A DNA stretch of 13,900 bases from Thermoplasmata archaeon (GTDB lineage: Archaea; Thermoplasmatota; Thermoplasmata; GCA-020350865): positions 2,332,644 through 2,346,543 of the forward strand of contig CP070726.1 in NCBI GenBank assembly GCA_020350865.1. Reading direction: 5' to 3'. Positions 1-7,421 of the stretch are shown piece after piece (position 1 is the first letter of the stretch; the number at the start of each line of letters is the position of its first letter). The notes beneath the pieces were generated by a model. It saw only the letters and a program-made list of their open reading frames with translations. It was not told the DNA's origin and did no database searches. The translations under genes and the position numbers were made by a program.

Positions 1-1573
1 CACCATTCTTTATATAATCGATCAAGGTTAAAGCATTATTGGGACACGGATCAATACAATATGCACAACCGTCACAATTTGCCCAAACAACTCTTGATTT
101 TATGGGGCTTAAGCGGATTTTGCCCCCTTCAAGAAAATTGCTGGCGTTCAAGACCGCATTTTTTGCCTCTGCAACGGATTGCCTAATCCCTTTTGGGCCC
201 AAGGCACAACCCGCGGCATATAACCCTGTTTCCTCGAGATAGTGATATTGAGGGTTAATATTCTTGACAAAGCCCTCAATATCTAGCTCCAGATTCATCA
301 TTTTTGCCAATTGTCCAGTTCCCTCTGCCGGCTCCTGCCCAACAGCTAGTACTACAAGATCTGATTTGATTTTGAGAAGTTTACCCATGTCCATATCTTT
401 TGCTCTTACTAGGAGTTCATCACCGATTTTCTCCACTCTTGCTACACGACCTCTAATGAAATTTATCCCCATATTCCTTGCCTCGGAATAGAATTCCTCA
501 AATCCTTGATAGGCTGCTCGGATATCCATGAAATGGACAAAGATATTTGTATCTGGATAAAGTTCTTTGATTTCTCGTGCCTGTCCTATCGCAAAATTAC
601 AGCACACTAAAGAACAATGCGGGTTACCGCTTTTTTTCGAACGCGAGCCGACACATAGTATGAAATTCACGGTTTTGGGCACCTTGCCATCCGATGGTCT
701 TCGAAAGCCATGAAGTCTCTCCAGCTCCAGTATTGTCACAACGTCTTCATGTTCATAGCCATATTCAGGTAAAATACTTGGGTCAAATGTTTTAGAGCCC
801 GTAGAAATAATTATTGTCCCAACCTCTAAATGCCTCAAATCACCTGTCTTATTTTTCACCTCCGCTTGATAATTGCCAATGAAACCCTCGATATTGGTGA
901 CCTCCGAATTTAGCAGCACTTCAATATTTGGATTATTATAAAATTCCTCTTTTTTTGGGGTGAGTTTACAGTTCTTGCAGTCATGCAGACAGCATATCCC
1001 ACAATTTGACGTGGGGTATGTTGAGTTAAGTTTATATGTACGTCCGCCAAGCTCGGATTCACACTCAACCAAATAGTTCTTAAATCCTTTCTGTGCTAAG
1101 TCCAGCGATGCTCGCATACCTGCTATCCCGCCACCAATAACCAGTGCACAGGGATTTATCTCGATTTCTGTTCCCATCAACGGCTCTGAGAGTCTCGATT
1201 TCGCAACAGCCATTGAAATGATGGATTTGGCCGTTTCAGTTCCGGCATATTTATCTCTGTGAACCCAAGCACACTGTTCTCTGATGTTCGAATGTTCGTA
1301 CAAATATCTATTTAATCCTGCTTCTTCTAACAGGTTTCCAAAGATATCTTCATAGATGCTGGGTGTACATCCGGCTATAACAACTCTATCGACAACTTCG
1401 TTCCTTATGTCCTCTTTTATCAACGCCAATCCATCTTCTTTGCATAAATGGTTATGGGATGCCACTTTGAAAACATCCGGTAAATTCTTGGTGTACTCAA
1501 TGACTAGATCCATGTCTATAGATTCATTGTAATCCCCATCACACAGACATGTATATACACCAATCTTTACCAT
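1..1573 (-). CDS. hdrA: HdrA-like heterodisulfide reductase subunit A, FAD/Fe-S (3' end beyond window)
   Basis: The frame is open from an ATG at 1573 to the window edge, giving 524 residues; usual HdrA is about 650, so the C-terminus is missing. An N-terminal cysteine domain (C9, C11, C44, C69, C101, with NIREQCAWVH) matches the HdrA-specific cluster domain. An FAD-binding Rossmann motif GGGIAG lies at 147-152, the HCSLVCC motif at 319-325, and a ferredoxin site CDGCAYCIDPCP at 500-511. In this family the FAD splits electron pairs between a ferredoxin route and the HdrBC route; the protein is cytoplasmic. It follows hdrB by 29 bases; GGAGG sits 11 bases before the ATG. It is odd in that the usual short CxxC before LTPK is enlarged to five cysteines (C191, C194, C195, C199, C202). 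The assignment to the HdrA family is secure; the partner and substrate are not. Confidence 0.93.
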   Translation of the reverse strand, partial: MVKIGVYTCLCDGDYNESIDMDLVIEYTKNLPDVFKVASHNHLCKEDGLALIKEDIRNEVVDRVVIAGCTPSIYEDIFGNLLEEAGLNRYLYEHSNIREQCAWVHRDKYAGTETAKSIISMAVAKSRLSEPLMGTEIEINPCALVIGGGIAGMRASLDLAQKGFKNYLVECESELGGRTYKLNSTYPTSNCGICCLHDCKNCKLTPKKEEFYNNPNIEVLLNSEVTNIEGFIGNYQAEVKNKTGDLRHLEVGTIIISTGSKTFDPSILPEYGYEHEDVVTILELERLHGFRRPSDGKVPKTVNFILCVGSRSKKSGNPHCSLVCCNFAIGQAREIKELYPDTNIFVHFMDIRAAYQGFEEFYSEARNMGINFIRGRVARVEKIGDELLVRAKDMDMGKLLKIKSDLVVLAVGQEPAEGTGQLAKMMNLELDIEGFVKNINPQYHYLEETGLYAAGCALGPKGIRQSVAEAKNAVLNASNFLEGGKIRLSPIKSRVVWANCDGCAYCIDPCPNNALTLIDYIKNG

Positions 1574-1602
1574 GATTTTTCATACCTCCATCTAATTGTT
1601 AC

Positions 1603-2484
1603 CTACACTGTGATCCCCATCTTTTCATACAGCTCGTCTGCTTTGACCTTGTTTTTCTTCATGCCAAGTTCCTTGGGACTGAAACCTAACGCCAGACCCA
1701 GAAGCTGGGCATAGTATAGCACCGGGATTTTGTATTCCACTCCGAATTCCTGTTCCATGGTGGGTTGATATTGATCGTACATGATACTGCAGAGGGGGCA
1801 GTGAATGACCATGGCATCCGCTCCCGCCCGTTTCACGTGATCGAGCTTTAATTTGCCGATTCTCATGGCGTTCTTCTCACTTGAGCCTAAAATAGGGCTT
1901 GCACAGCACTGCAGCATATCCTCGTACGATATGGAAGTGGCACCTGTGGCTTCGATCAGGCAATCCAAGGAAGTGGGTTTCATAGGGTCATCGATTTTTC
2001 CAGATCCCTCTCCCGGTCTTAGATAATGACAACCATAGTGAGGTGCGATTTTTACACCCTCGAATCTATTAACTATCGAGTCCTTTATTCTATCAATTCC
2101 TACATGCTCATACAAAACGGAAGAGAAATGCATGATTTCCACACCTTGGGTAAATGTTTTTTCCGTGGATTTGAGCAATTCATTGATACGCATGCGGTCT
2201 TTTTCGTTCTCAGTAAGATGTTTATTTGCCTCAGTCAATGACCCGAAGCAACCGTTGCAAAACACCACTAGGGGCAGGCCGTGATCCTGGGCAACTGCAA
2301 GGTTGTAAGCAGCTATTGTTAAATAGGTTTCGTAATGCCCGGACTTAAGTGGAAGGCCGCAACAACCGAATTCAGCAATATCCAGAAATTCTATACCAAA
2401 GTTCTTTGCGACCAACCGGGCAGATACCTCGTAGTTGTGGGCTCGTGAGGGCACCGTACACCCCAAATAGAGTGCGTACTTCAC
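1603..2484 (-). CDS. hdrB: HdrB-like subunit B, two CCG (non-cubane Fe-S) domains
   Basis: This is a 293-residue protein of normal HdrB length. Both CCG domains are complete: C9, C41-C42, C76 and C79, then C152, C193-C194, C229 and C232. In characterised HdrB these cysteines hold two non-cubane [4Fe-4S] clusters that reduce a heterodisulfide or similar disulfide. The start is a GTG at 2484, decided by an AGGAGG six bases upstream. The GTG overlaps the hdrC stop (GTGA, 4 bases), so translation is probably coupled. It belongs to the minus-strand hdrC-hdrB-hdrA block. All cluster ligands are kept, so disulfide or thiol chemistry is plausible. Whether the substrate is CoM-S-S-CoB or a lipoyl or sulfur compound cannot be seen. 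Confidence 0.93.
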   Translation of the reverse strand: MKYALYLGCTVPSRAHNYEVSARLVAKNFGIEFLDIAEFGCCGLPLKSGHYETYLTIAAYNLAVAQDHGLPLVVFCNGCFGSLTEANKHLTENEKDRMRINELLKSTEKTFTQGVEIMHFSSVLYEHVGIDRIKDSIVNRFEGVKIAPHYGCHYLRPGEGSGKIDDPMKPTSLDCLIEATGATSISYEDMLQCCASPILGSSEKNAMRIGKLKLDHVKRAGADAMVIHCPLCSIMYDQYQPTMEQEFGVEYKIPVLYYAQLLGLALGFSPKELGMKKNKVKADELYEKMGITV

Positions 2485-3020
2485 AATTTTCCTCCTATTA
2501 TGCTCTCGATACCTGTATTACTAATTATCTTTGCAGTATCAGTTACTCTCTCTTCTATGGGCGGGAGATTGAATTTCATGCGTTTTTTGTTATCGAAATT
2601 GTCCAGTGGAAGGGTTCGTGCATGTTCTTTGAGCAGTTTTATCTTATCATCCATTGCAGGGGCCGGGTAACCATTCTTAGTGGCAATATTCTGTATTGCA
2701 CACATAATATCCGTAGCTTTTACGTCCTGAGGGCAATGCTCGTAACATGAATAGCAAGTGGCGCACATCCATATGAATTCGCTGGATAGCAATTGCTTTC
2801 GCATTCCGTTTAATGCCATCTTGATGATCTTTTGAGGGTCATACCTCTCGTCCACCTCATATACGGGGCATATGCCTGCGCACGTTCCGCACTGAAGGCA
2901 ATCAAGTATCTTTTCCCCGCCTTTTTGCTGCGCGATCTCATATTTGAAGTTCGGATTTAACTGTTCATTCCCCTCATCAGTTCCAATATTCTGTTCATGA
3001 AACCCGTCGGTCACCAGCAT
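2481..3020 (-). CDS. hdrC: HdrC-like subunit C, two [4Fe-4S] ferredoxin domain
   Basis: This 179-residue protein has two classic 4Fe-4S motifs: CLQCGTCAGICP (C41, C44, C47, C51) and CATCYSCYEHCP (C86, C89, C92, C96). The segment before the first motif (LNPNFKYEIA) and the following all-alpha part are typical HdrC. Its role in the family is to wire electrons from HdrA to HdrB. The start is slightly open: the ATG at 3020 directly abuts a GGGGG run, while a GTG at 3014 has that run at a normal six-base spacing and may be the true start. It overlaps hdrB by 4 bases and lies 47 bases after the GcvH-like gene, so it is in the same operon. Confidence 0.92.
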   Translation of the reverse strand: MLVTDGFHEQNIGTDEGNEQLNPNFKYEIAQQKGGEKILDCLQCGTCAGICPVYEVDERYDPQKIIKMALNGMRKQLLSSEFIWMCATCYSCYEHCPQDVKATDIMCAIQNIATKNGYPAPAMDDKIKLLKEHARTLPLDNFDNKKRMKFNLPPIEERVTDTAKIISNTGIESIIGGKL

Positions 3021-3067
3021 CCCCCGATGTTATTGATTTTCCCTTACGGAGGGTCTTGCACTGCTTT

Positions 3068-3505
3068 TTACTCCCAGTTGTATCCCTTTGCCTCGAACTG
3101 ACTTATCTCGGAATTCACCCAACTTTCAAGGGCTTGGCTTCCGCCCTTCATCAGGTTGTCAAGCTCGCTGGCATCTTCGATTTTAATTTTCACCAACCAG
3201 GATTCGTAGGGATTCGCATTTATCTTACCTGGATCATTCACTATGTCCTCGTTGACTTCCACTATTTCACCTGATATAGGCGATTCCAGTTTTCCCGCCC
3301 ATTTTCCGGAACTCAGCGTTCCAAAGGGCTCCTCCTGGGAAATTAGATCCTCCTCATCAAGAAGCTCGACACTTTTTATCGGCCCTGCCAGCCTCTCTCC
3401 AAAATGGTCGTAACCGACCTCTGCCATGTCGTCCTTTATTCTTGCCCAGCAATGTCCCTTGTTATAGTATAGCTCATCCGGCATCTCGTATTTTCCGATT
3501 TTCAC
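3068..3505 (-). CDS. gcvH: GcvH-like lipoyl-carrier protein in an Hdr operon (LbpA-like candidate)
   Basis: This 145-residue protein has the glycine-cleavage H fold: the N-terminal YNKGHCWARI aligns with the usual YTxEHEWV. The SSGKWAGKLESPISGE stretch (65-80) aligns with the lipoyl-lysine hairpin, placing the lipoylated lysine at K68. The start is a GTG at 3505 with GAGGTG five bases upstream. H proteins carry a lipoyl arm between enzymes. No glycine decarboxylase, aminomethyltransferase or lipoamide dehydrogenase is in the window; instead the gene lies between an HdrD-like and an hdrC gene. This recalls the lipoate-binding LbpA proteins of sulfur-oxidising sHdr clusters, so a role as a thiol/disulfide or sulfur carrier for the Hdr proteins is inferred. 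An H protein from a split glycine cleavage system remains possible. Confidence 0.85.
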   Translation of the reverse strand: MKIGKYEMPDELYYNKGHCWARIKDDMAEVGYDHFGERLAGPIKSVELLDEEDLISQEEPFGTLSSGKWAGKLESPISGEIVEVNEDIVNDPGKINANPYESWLVKIKIEDASELDNLMKGGSQALESWVNSEISQFEAKGYNWE

Positions 3506-3563
3506 GTCACCACCTCTTTTTCTGTTTCATGCTGATTATTCCACATACTGTTGACATGTAAGT

Positions 3564-4769
3564 TCAGACCACTTTTCCAACAAGTTCTGTTATATCCATC
3601 ATTTCCAATTGTAAATCTCCCCCTCCGTTTGTGGACAGTCTCTTTTTCTTCTCAAGGATTGCATTGCTCAATCCCTGTCTGCAATTCGGACAACTTGAAA
3701 CTAAAGTGTCGGCCTCGGTCTCCATCACCTCATTTATTTTATTCACTGAGATGTTCAGCGCCATTTCAGGCTCCAGTGAGCTCAATCCACCACCGTTGCC
3801 GCAGCACGTGCAGTTTCTCTTGTTATCTGTTAATTCCCTGAGATTTATCCCAGGTGTATTCTCCAGTATTTTTCTTGGCGGTTCGAAGATTCCAGACAAC
3901 CGCCCCAACTCGCATGGGTCATGATAGGCGACATTCCTGTCAACTGACTTTTTAAATGTTAATTTTTCATTATCAATCAGATCAACCAAAAGTTCGGTAA
4001 AATGTAGAACCTCGAAATCGGGTTTACTTGCATATTTTGGATACATTTCCGAGAACGTTCGATAACACCCGGGGCAACTCGTAATAAGCGTATGTGCACC
4101 GGTTGCTTTTACTGCAGCCATATTATGCTGGGCACTTTTTTGGAATGTATCGGTCCTTCCAAAACCTGTTGCCCCGAGTATATTTCCGCAGCACCATTCA
4201 TCCTTGAGAACGGTATAATTCACACCTGACTTTCTCAAAATCTTCAGTGCCGAATTCATCATCTTGATGAGCAGGTACGAGGAGACGCAACCCAAAAAGA
4301 GAACAATATCGGCCTTTACAGGCAGCTTGTGCTTCTTTATAATCGATTCATTTCTATTGGCCACAGGCCCGGATTCAAAACCGCTGACGTAGGGGCTGTG
4401 ATATGTATCAATGGTTGTTCTCATCTTCTTGATGATGTCAGGGGGTTCGATGTTATTTTCGTAAAACCAGTCCTTGACCTTTTCCCATATTTCATACGGT
4501 TTGGTGTTCACATGGCATATCTGCTCGCAGGCACCGCAGTTTGTGCATTGATAGATTCTCTTGATCAAATCGTCGCTGATCTCAATGTTTCTGCGAAGTA
4601 TCCTGTCCAAGATGTTTCTATTTGTCAGTTGTTTGAGATAGAACATCTTTCCTCTTGGCGAGGCCGATTCCCATCCCACCTGCTTGTAGACAGGGCAGAT
4701 ATATGTACAATAACCGCATTGCAAACAGGCGTATAGGTCTTTTGAGATCCCCTCTATCTTTAATTTCAT
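3564..4769 (-). CDS. HdrD/GlcF-like (Fe-S)-binding oxidoreductase with two CCG domains
   Basis: This 401-residue protein has two ferredoxin motifs, C15/18/21/25 (CLQCGYCTYICP) and C75/78/81/85 (CTNCGACEQICH). Two complete CCG domains follow: C161, C193-C194, C232, C235, and C286, C322-C323, C360, C363. It is therefore equivalent to a fused HdrC-HdrB, as in HdrD and in the GlcF/LutA-type subunits that accept electrons from FAD dehydrogenases. The second motif ends in CH rather than CP, a minor change. ATG at 4769 has GAGGTG five bases upstream, and its first bases overlap the stop of the FAD oxidoreductase (ATGA), pointing to a physical partnership. The context gives the operon two sets of CCG domains, this one and HdrB. 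Naming it glcF or hdrD is a matter of subfamily that needs a tree. Confidence 0.88.
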   Translation of the reverse strand: MKLKIEGISKDLYACLQCGYCTYICPVYKQVGWESASPRGKMFYLKQLTNRNILDRILRRNIEISDDLIKRIYQCTNCGACEQICHVNTKPYEIWEKVKDWFYENNIEPPDIIKKMRTTIDTYHSPYVSGFESGPVANRNESIIKKHKLPVKADIVLFLGCVSSYLLIKMMNSALKILRKSGVNYTVLKDEWCCGNILGATGFGRTDTFQKSAQHNMAAVKATGAHTLITSCPGCYRTFSEMYPKYASKPDFEVLHFTELLVDLIDNEKLTFKKSVDRNVAYHDPCELGRLSGIFEPPRKILENTPGINLRELTDNKRNCTCCGNGGGLSSLEPEMALNISVNKINEVMETEADTLVSSCPNCRQGLSNAILEKKKRLSTNGGGDLQLEMMDITELVGKVV

Positions 4770-6262
4770 GTTGGCACCTCTCTATCTTTGGATAATATAC
4801 GCTTGATTTTAGCCATGACATTCATTCCCAGGTTCATGGCAAAGGCAGGTATGGGCACACCAAATCTCGTCAGGCCTTCGGTTGTTTTTCCAGGGTTCAT
4901 GACGTCATACGGGTCAATTGCCGCCTTGATATCGAACATTACATCTGAGCCCTGCCCGTACATCCTCTTGAGGTTACCCGGAAAAAAGAGCCCCAATCCT
5001 GCGGGTCTTCCCCCGTGCATGAAGGCCAGATCTCCCAATTTCTTGACAAAAGAAAGAGAAACCATGTTTCTAATCAACTTGCGCTCATCTGATAGGTAGT
5101 AGGGCATGAATACCACTGTATTTCTATCCCCCACCATGCCTGTAATGGCGGCTCTCAGTTTCATTTTTTTTATGAGCTTGTAGATGTCGGATGCCATACC
5201 AGCCATGCTGGCTACCGGTACGAAGGCCTCCCCCAGAACTGCAGAAGGGCCTGCTCTCTTGGTACGCAGCTCGTAGTAGCGTTCATTCCATTCATGTTCT
5301 GCAACCCCTGTACTTTGTTTTTCGCCACCCCGGTCTTGTGCGATCTTGTCTAGGAGTTTTTCCTCTTCGTTTATAACCTCGGAATCTCCCTCCAGGGCGA
5401 TATTCAGCATCGCCCCTACCTCGGGAGTGTGCTCACCCATTCCGATATGCTTCAGAAAATCGAAGTGGTTCTTATCCAGAAAGGAGATATGCAATGGTGA
5501 AATATCGGTTCTGGTTGTGTCTCGTACCGCCAGCGAAAGTGCCTTTATATCAGGAAAACCGTAGGACAGAGGACGGAGTTCCTCTGGTGCCGGATGTATC
5601 TTCATGGTCACCTGTGTGATTATACCGAGAGTGCCCTCCGACCCGAAAAAAAGCCTGTTGATATCAAAGGAGCCGGTTCCGATCAAACCCCGGTTCCCGG
5701 TGACGAGAATTCCTCCGTTCGGAAGCACCACCTCCATGGATTCTATGTTGTCCGCTGCCGCACCATATTTGTACGAGCCCACACCCACACCACCCGTGTT
5801 GATCCAACCTCCTATGGTTGCGGCGTAGGCACTGCTTGGGTATGAGCCCAGCAGGTAACCCTTCTTTAACAGGGTTTCATGGAGCATTTTCCATGTCATA
5901 CCCGATTCCAACGTGACGAGATGGTTATCCTCGTCAATATCCAGTATCCTATTCATCCGAGTCAGATCGATTACTATGCCCCCTTCCACAGGCATTGCCC
6001 CGCCCAGACCCCAGCTCGCCCCCCCTCTTGGAACTATGGGAATACCTACCTTGTATGCGAGCTTCACTATCTCCGCGATCTCTTCTGCGTCCTTTGGTAT
6101 CACCACAAGGTCCGGCATCATTTTGAATCCAAGTTCCATCATTTTTGGTAGGGAAGCCAAATCGTGACTGTACATTCTTCTCTCAAAGGCGTCTATTTTT
6201 ACCCTGTCCTCGCCCGTAATTCCAATAATCTGTTGATATATTTCGTTGAAATCCTTATTCAT
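4766..6262 (-). CDS. GlcD-like FAD-linked oxidoreductase (VAO/PCMH family)
   Basis: This is a flavoprotein of about 498 residues. The N-terminal PCMH-type FAD domain is shown by VVIPKDAEEIAEIVKLA, PRGGASWGLGG and the GSEGTLGIITQVTMKIHP stretch. The C-terminal FAD-oxidase domain ends in DIKAAIDPYDVMNPGK, the usual closing motif. Family members oxidise 2-hydroxy acids such as lactate or glycolate and pass electrons to a GlcF-type Fe-S partner, which is the next gene, overlapping by 4 bases. I chose the ATG at 6262 because GGTGAT lies seven bases upstream; an in-frame ATG at 6292 adds ten residues but has only a distant GGAG. This is the first gene of the operon, preceded by a TATA-like element and a short inverted repeat. 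The substrate cannot be read from the sequence. Confidence 0.9.
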   Translation of the reverse strand: MNKDFNEIYQQIIGITGEDRVKIDAFERRMYSHDLASLPKMMELGFKMMPDLVVIPKDAEEIAEIVKLAYKVGIPIVPRGGASWGLGGAMPVEGGIVIDLTRMNRILDIDEDNHLVTLESGMTWKMLHETLLKKGYLLGSYPSSAYAATIGGWINTGGVGVGSYKYGAAADNIESMEVVLPNGGILVTGNRGLIGTGSFDINRLFFGSEGTLGIITQVTMKIHPAPEELRPLSYGFPDIKALSLAVRDTTRTDISPLHISFLDKNHFDFLKHIGMGEHTPEVGAMLNIALEGDSEVINEEEKLLDKIAQDRGGEKQSTGVAEHEWNERYYELRTKRAGPSAVLGEAFVPVASMAGMASDIYKLIKKMKLRAAITGMVGDRNTVVFMPYYLSDERKLIRNMVSLSFVKKLGDLAFMHGGRPAGLGLFFPGNLKRMYGQGSDVMFDIKAAIDPYDVMNPGKTTEGLTRFGVPIPAFAMNLGMNVMAKIKRILSKDREVPT

Positions 6263-6319
6263 TTCGCAATCACCATTGATAATTTTATTCATATAGTTAC
6301 GAAATCTCCGTCACTTTCG

Positions 6320-6351
6320 GTTCGTTTTATCCAATCGCAATTAAATTTGCG
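6320..6351 (-). promoter_or_regulatory. Candidate promoter and operator of the redox operon
   Basis: On the minus strand a box reading GGATAAAACG (about 6325-6334) lies some 28-40 bases upstream of the first ATG at 6292 and 60-70 bases upstream of the preferred start. Immediately upstream of it is a perfect inverted repeat, CGCAA and TTGCG around a six-base AT spacer (6336-6351). The spacer itself reads as a TATA-like core, so the repeat may be an operator or may flank an alternative TATA box. No transcription start can be proved from sequence. Confidence 0.4.
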
Positions 6352-6490
6352 TCGCCATTAAAGCTCTTTTTGTCCCACTCAATACTAATATCGTAATTCT
6401 CAAGTCGGAATCCGTCTCCAAATGATTGCCTATATTGTTTATATCGGCGCATTTGCATCGCTTTCCGCCAGATATGCATGTATTTGGGGG

Positions 6491-6500
6491 TTTTTATATT
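6491..6500. promoter_or_regulatory. TATA-like box in the divergent region
   Basis: A TTTTTATATT run, nearly symmetrical and therefore readable on either strand. In the plus direction it is about 30 bases before the ATG at 6528, which would make that ORF leaderless. In the minus direction it could serve a distal start for the redox operon. A second TATA-like run sits at 6431-6445. Confidence 0.35.
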
Positions 6501-6527
6501 TAACGGCATTAAGAAAATCCATTAATA

Positions 6528-6761
6528 ATGTCGGATTTAGTGCCAAAGGGGAAGGCATATGCTCGTTTGGGAACGAATCATCAGGCAATCAGTTTAGTTC
6601 GCACCTTTATTTGTAAACCTGAGCGGATAACTCAGTATAGTGAGATTGACGATTTCGATATAATGGGTATTGATGCAAAGGGGCCCGTCTGCTCCGAGAA
6701 CCTAATCCTCTCGTCGTATATTAGGGCACACAACCAAAAAGTCCATAATCACAATGAATAA
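6528..6761 (+). CDS. Doubtful small ORF, 77 residues
   Basis: ATG at 6528 to TAA, encoding a hydrophilic 77-residue peptide that begins MSDLVPKGKAYARLG and has no motif I recognise, no membrane segment and no signal peptide. In its favour are a TATA-like run about 30 bases upstream, at the spacing seen in this window's leaderless-looking genes, and mixed but reasonable codon use. Against it are its short length, no ribosome site and no known family. It sits alone between two divergent or tandem units. It may be a lineage-specific small protein, a decayed gene or chance. Confidence 0.25.
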   Translation: MSDLVPKGKAYARLGTNHQAISLVRTFICKPERITQYSEIDDFDIMGIDAKGPVCSENLILSSYIRAHNQKVHNHNE

Positions 6762-6820
6762 CTCAAATGAAGGATTCAGTTCGATAAAAACAAATACAAT
6801 AACGTCTTTAGGTCTTTTTA

Positions 6821-7273
6821 TTGAGCACAGAAGATGAAAAAGAAGATACAAAGGTCCTCAAGGTCCACGTGAAGACCCACTGGGAGGGGGGCATCAAGAC
6901 AACAGGTCTTGTTCGGGGATTCGAGGTGGTGGCGGACGGTCAGAAATGGAAGTACGGAACCAATACGGCACCCGCACCGGGAGAGATATTTCTGGCAAGC
7001 ATTGGCGCCTGTTTCACAGCTACATTCACGAAATGTGCCCATGAGCGCGCCTTGATAATGGATGCGGTTTACTCAGATGTACGGGGGACCATCACACACG
7101 AGATGACAGGGAGGGAGAGGCTCGAGAGAATCGATATGGAGCTAAAGGTCTGTGCAGATGCGAGATACGAGAAGGATCTGCAGGCTTGCTTCGAGGAATC
7201 AAAGAACCGGTGCCCCTTGACAAATGTGGTCCTATGCCTCATTGAGATCACCTATAAATTCGAAAAGGAATGA
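6821..7273 (+). CDS. OsmC/Ohr-family protein (redox-active cysteine pair)
   Basis: This 150-residue protein is of normal OsmC length. The two conserved cysteines are present: C64 in ASIGACFTATF and C131 in NRCPLTNVV. In OsmC and Ohr peroxidases these form the peroxide-reducing pair, recycled by a dithiol such as lipoyl-lysine or by thioredoxin. It is cytoplasmic. The start is a TTG at 6821, the only start codon before the conserved N-terminal strand, since an in-frame TAG lies at 6809. A weak A/T-rich box near 6782-6792 would give a very short leader. The gene is transcribed away from the Hdr operon. OsmC relatives can also be thiol-handling proteins of unknown substrate, so peroxidase activity is an inference. 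Confidence 0.85.
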   Translation: MSTEDEKEDTKVLKVHVKTHWEGGIKTTGLVRGFEVVADGQKWKYGTNTAPAPGEIFLASIGACFTATFTKCAHERALIMDAVYSDVRGTITHEMTGRERLERIDMELKVCADARYEKDLQACFEESKNRCPLTNVVLCLIEITYKFEKE

Positions 7274-7321
7274 GACGGGAGGCCTTTTACCTGGTATTTG
7301 AAATTAAACTCGGGTTAAAGC

Positions 7322-7329
7322 TCGTTTTT
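7322..7329 (+). terminator. Possible oligo-T terminator after osmC-like gene
   Basis: A five-T run lies about 50 bases beyond the osmC-like stop, in the 169-base gap before the next plus-strand gene. Archaeal termination often needs only such a T run. There is no strong hairpin, so the call is weak. Confidence 0.3.
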
Positions 7330-7375
7330 CATATTGAAGAATAAATGGTAACGAAAACTCGACACAGACTAACGA

Positions 7376-7421
7376 AAACCATAAATAGCTTTGAGTACAT
7401 ATCATTATCAGATAGCTGATA
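7376..7421 (+). promoter_or_regulatory. TATA box with downstream palindromic operator candidate
   Basis: A CATAAATAG box (7380-7388) is a good archaeal TATA element. About 20 bases downstream, where transcription should begin, is a perfect inverted repeat TATCAG-ATAG-CTGATA (7406-7421), with a second nested pair ATATCA (7399-7404) and TGATAT (7417-7422). A palindrome over the start site would fit a repressor operator; it could also be a short RNA hairpin at the 5' end of the transcript. Confidence 0.45.

Larger units (their letters stand above)
6263..6820. other. Divergent intergenic region between the redox operon and osmC-like gene
   Basis: About 560 bases with no well-supported gene. It is AT-rich and holds promoter-like elements facing both ways: a minus-strand GGATAAAACG box near 6325-6334, TATA-like runs near 6431-6445 and 6491-6500, and one doubtful small plus-strand ORF (6528-6761). 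No tRNA, repeat array or transposon remnant is recognisable. Confidence 0.6.

Noticed and set aside
2349..2750. Plus-strand ORF of 133 residues
   Set aside because: Lies opposite hdrB and hdrC, both of which carry full cysteine motifs; no motif of its own.
3068..3505. Part of a normal glycine cleavage operon
   Set aside because: No gcvT, gcvP or lipoamide dehydrogenase gene is in the window and the adjoining genes are all Hdr or flavoprotein type; left open only for genes outside the window.
3554..3559. Another ACATGT site between the GcvH-like and HdrD-like genes
   Set aside because: A single isolated copy is expected by chance in a window of this size.
6327..6509. Minus-strand ORF of 60 residues upstream of the GlcD-like gene
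   Set aside because: No ribosome site, no upstream promoter, no recognised family; it spans the candidate promoter elements.
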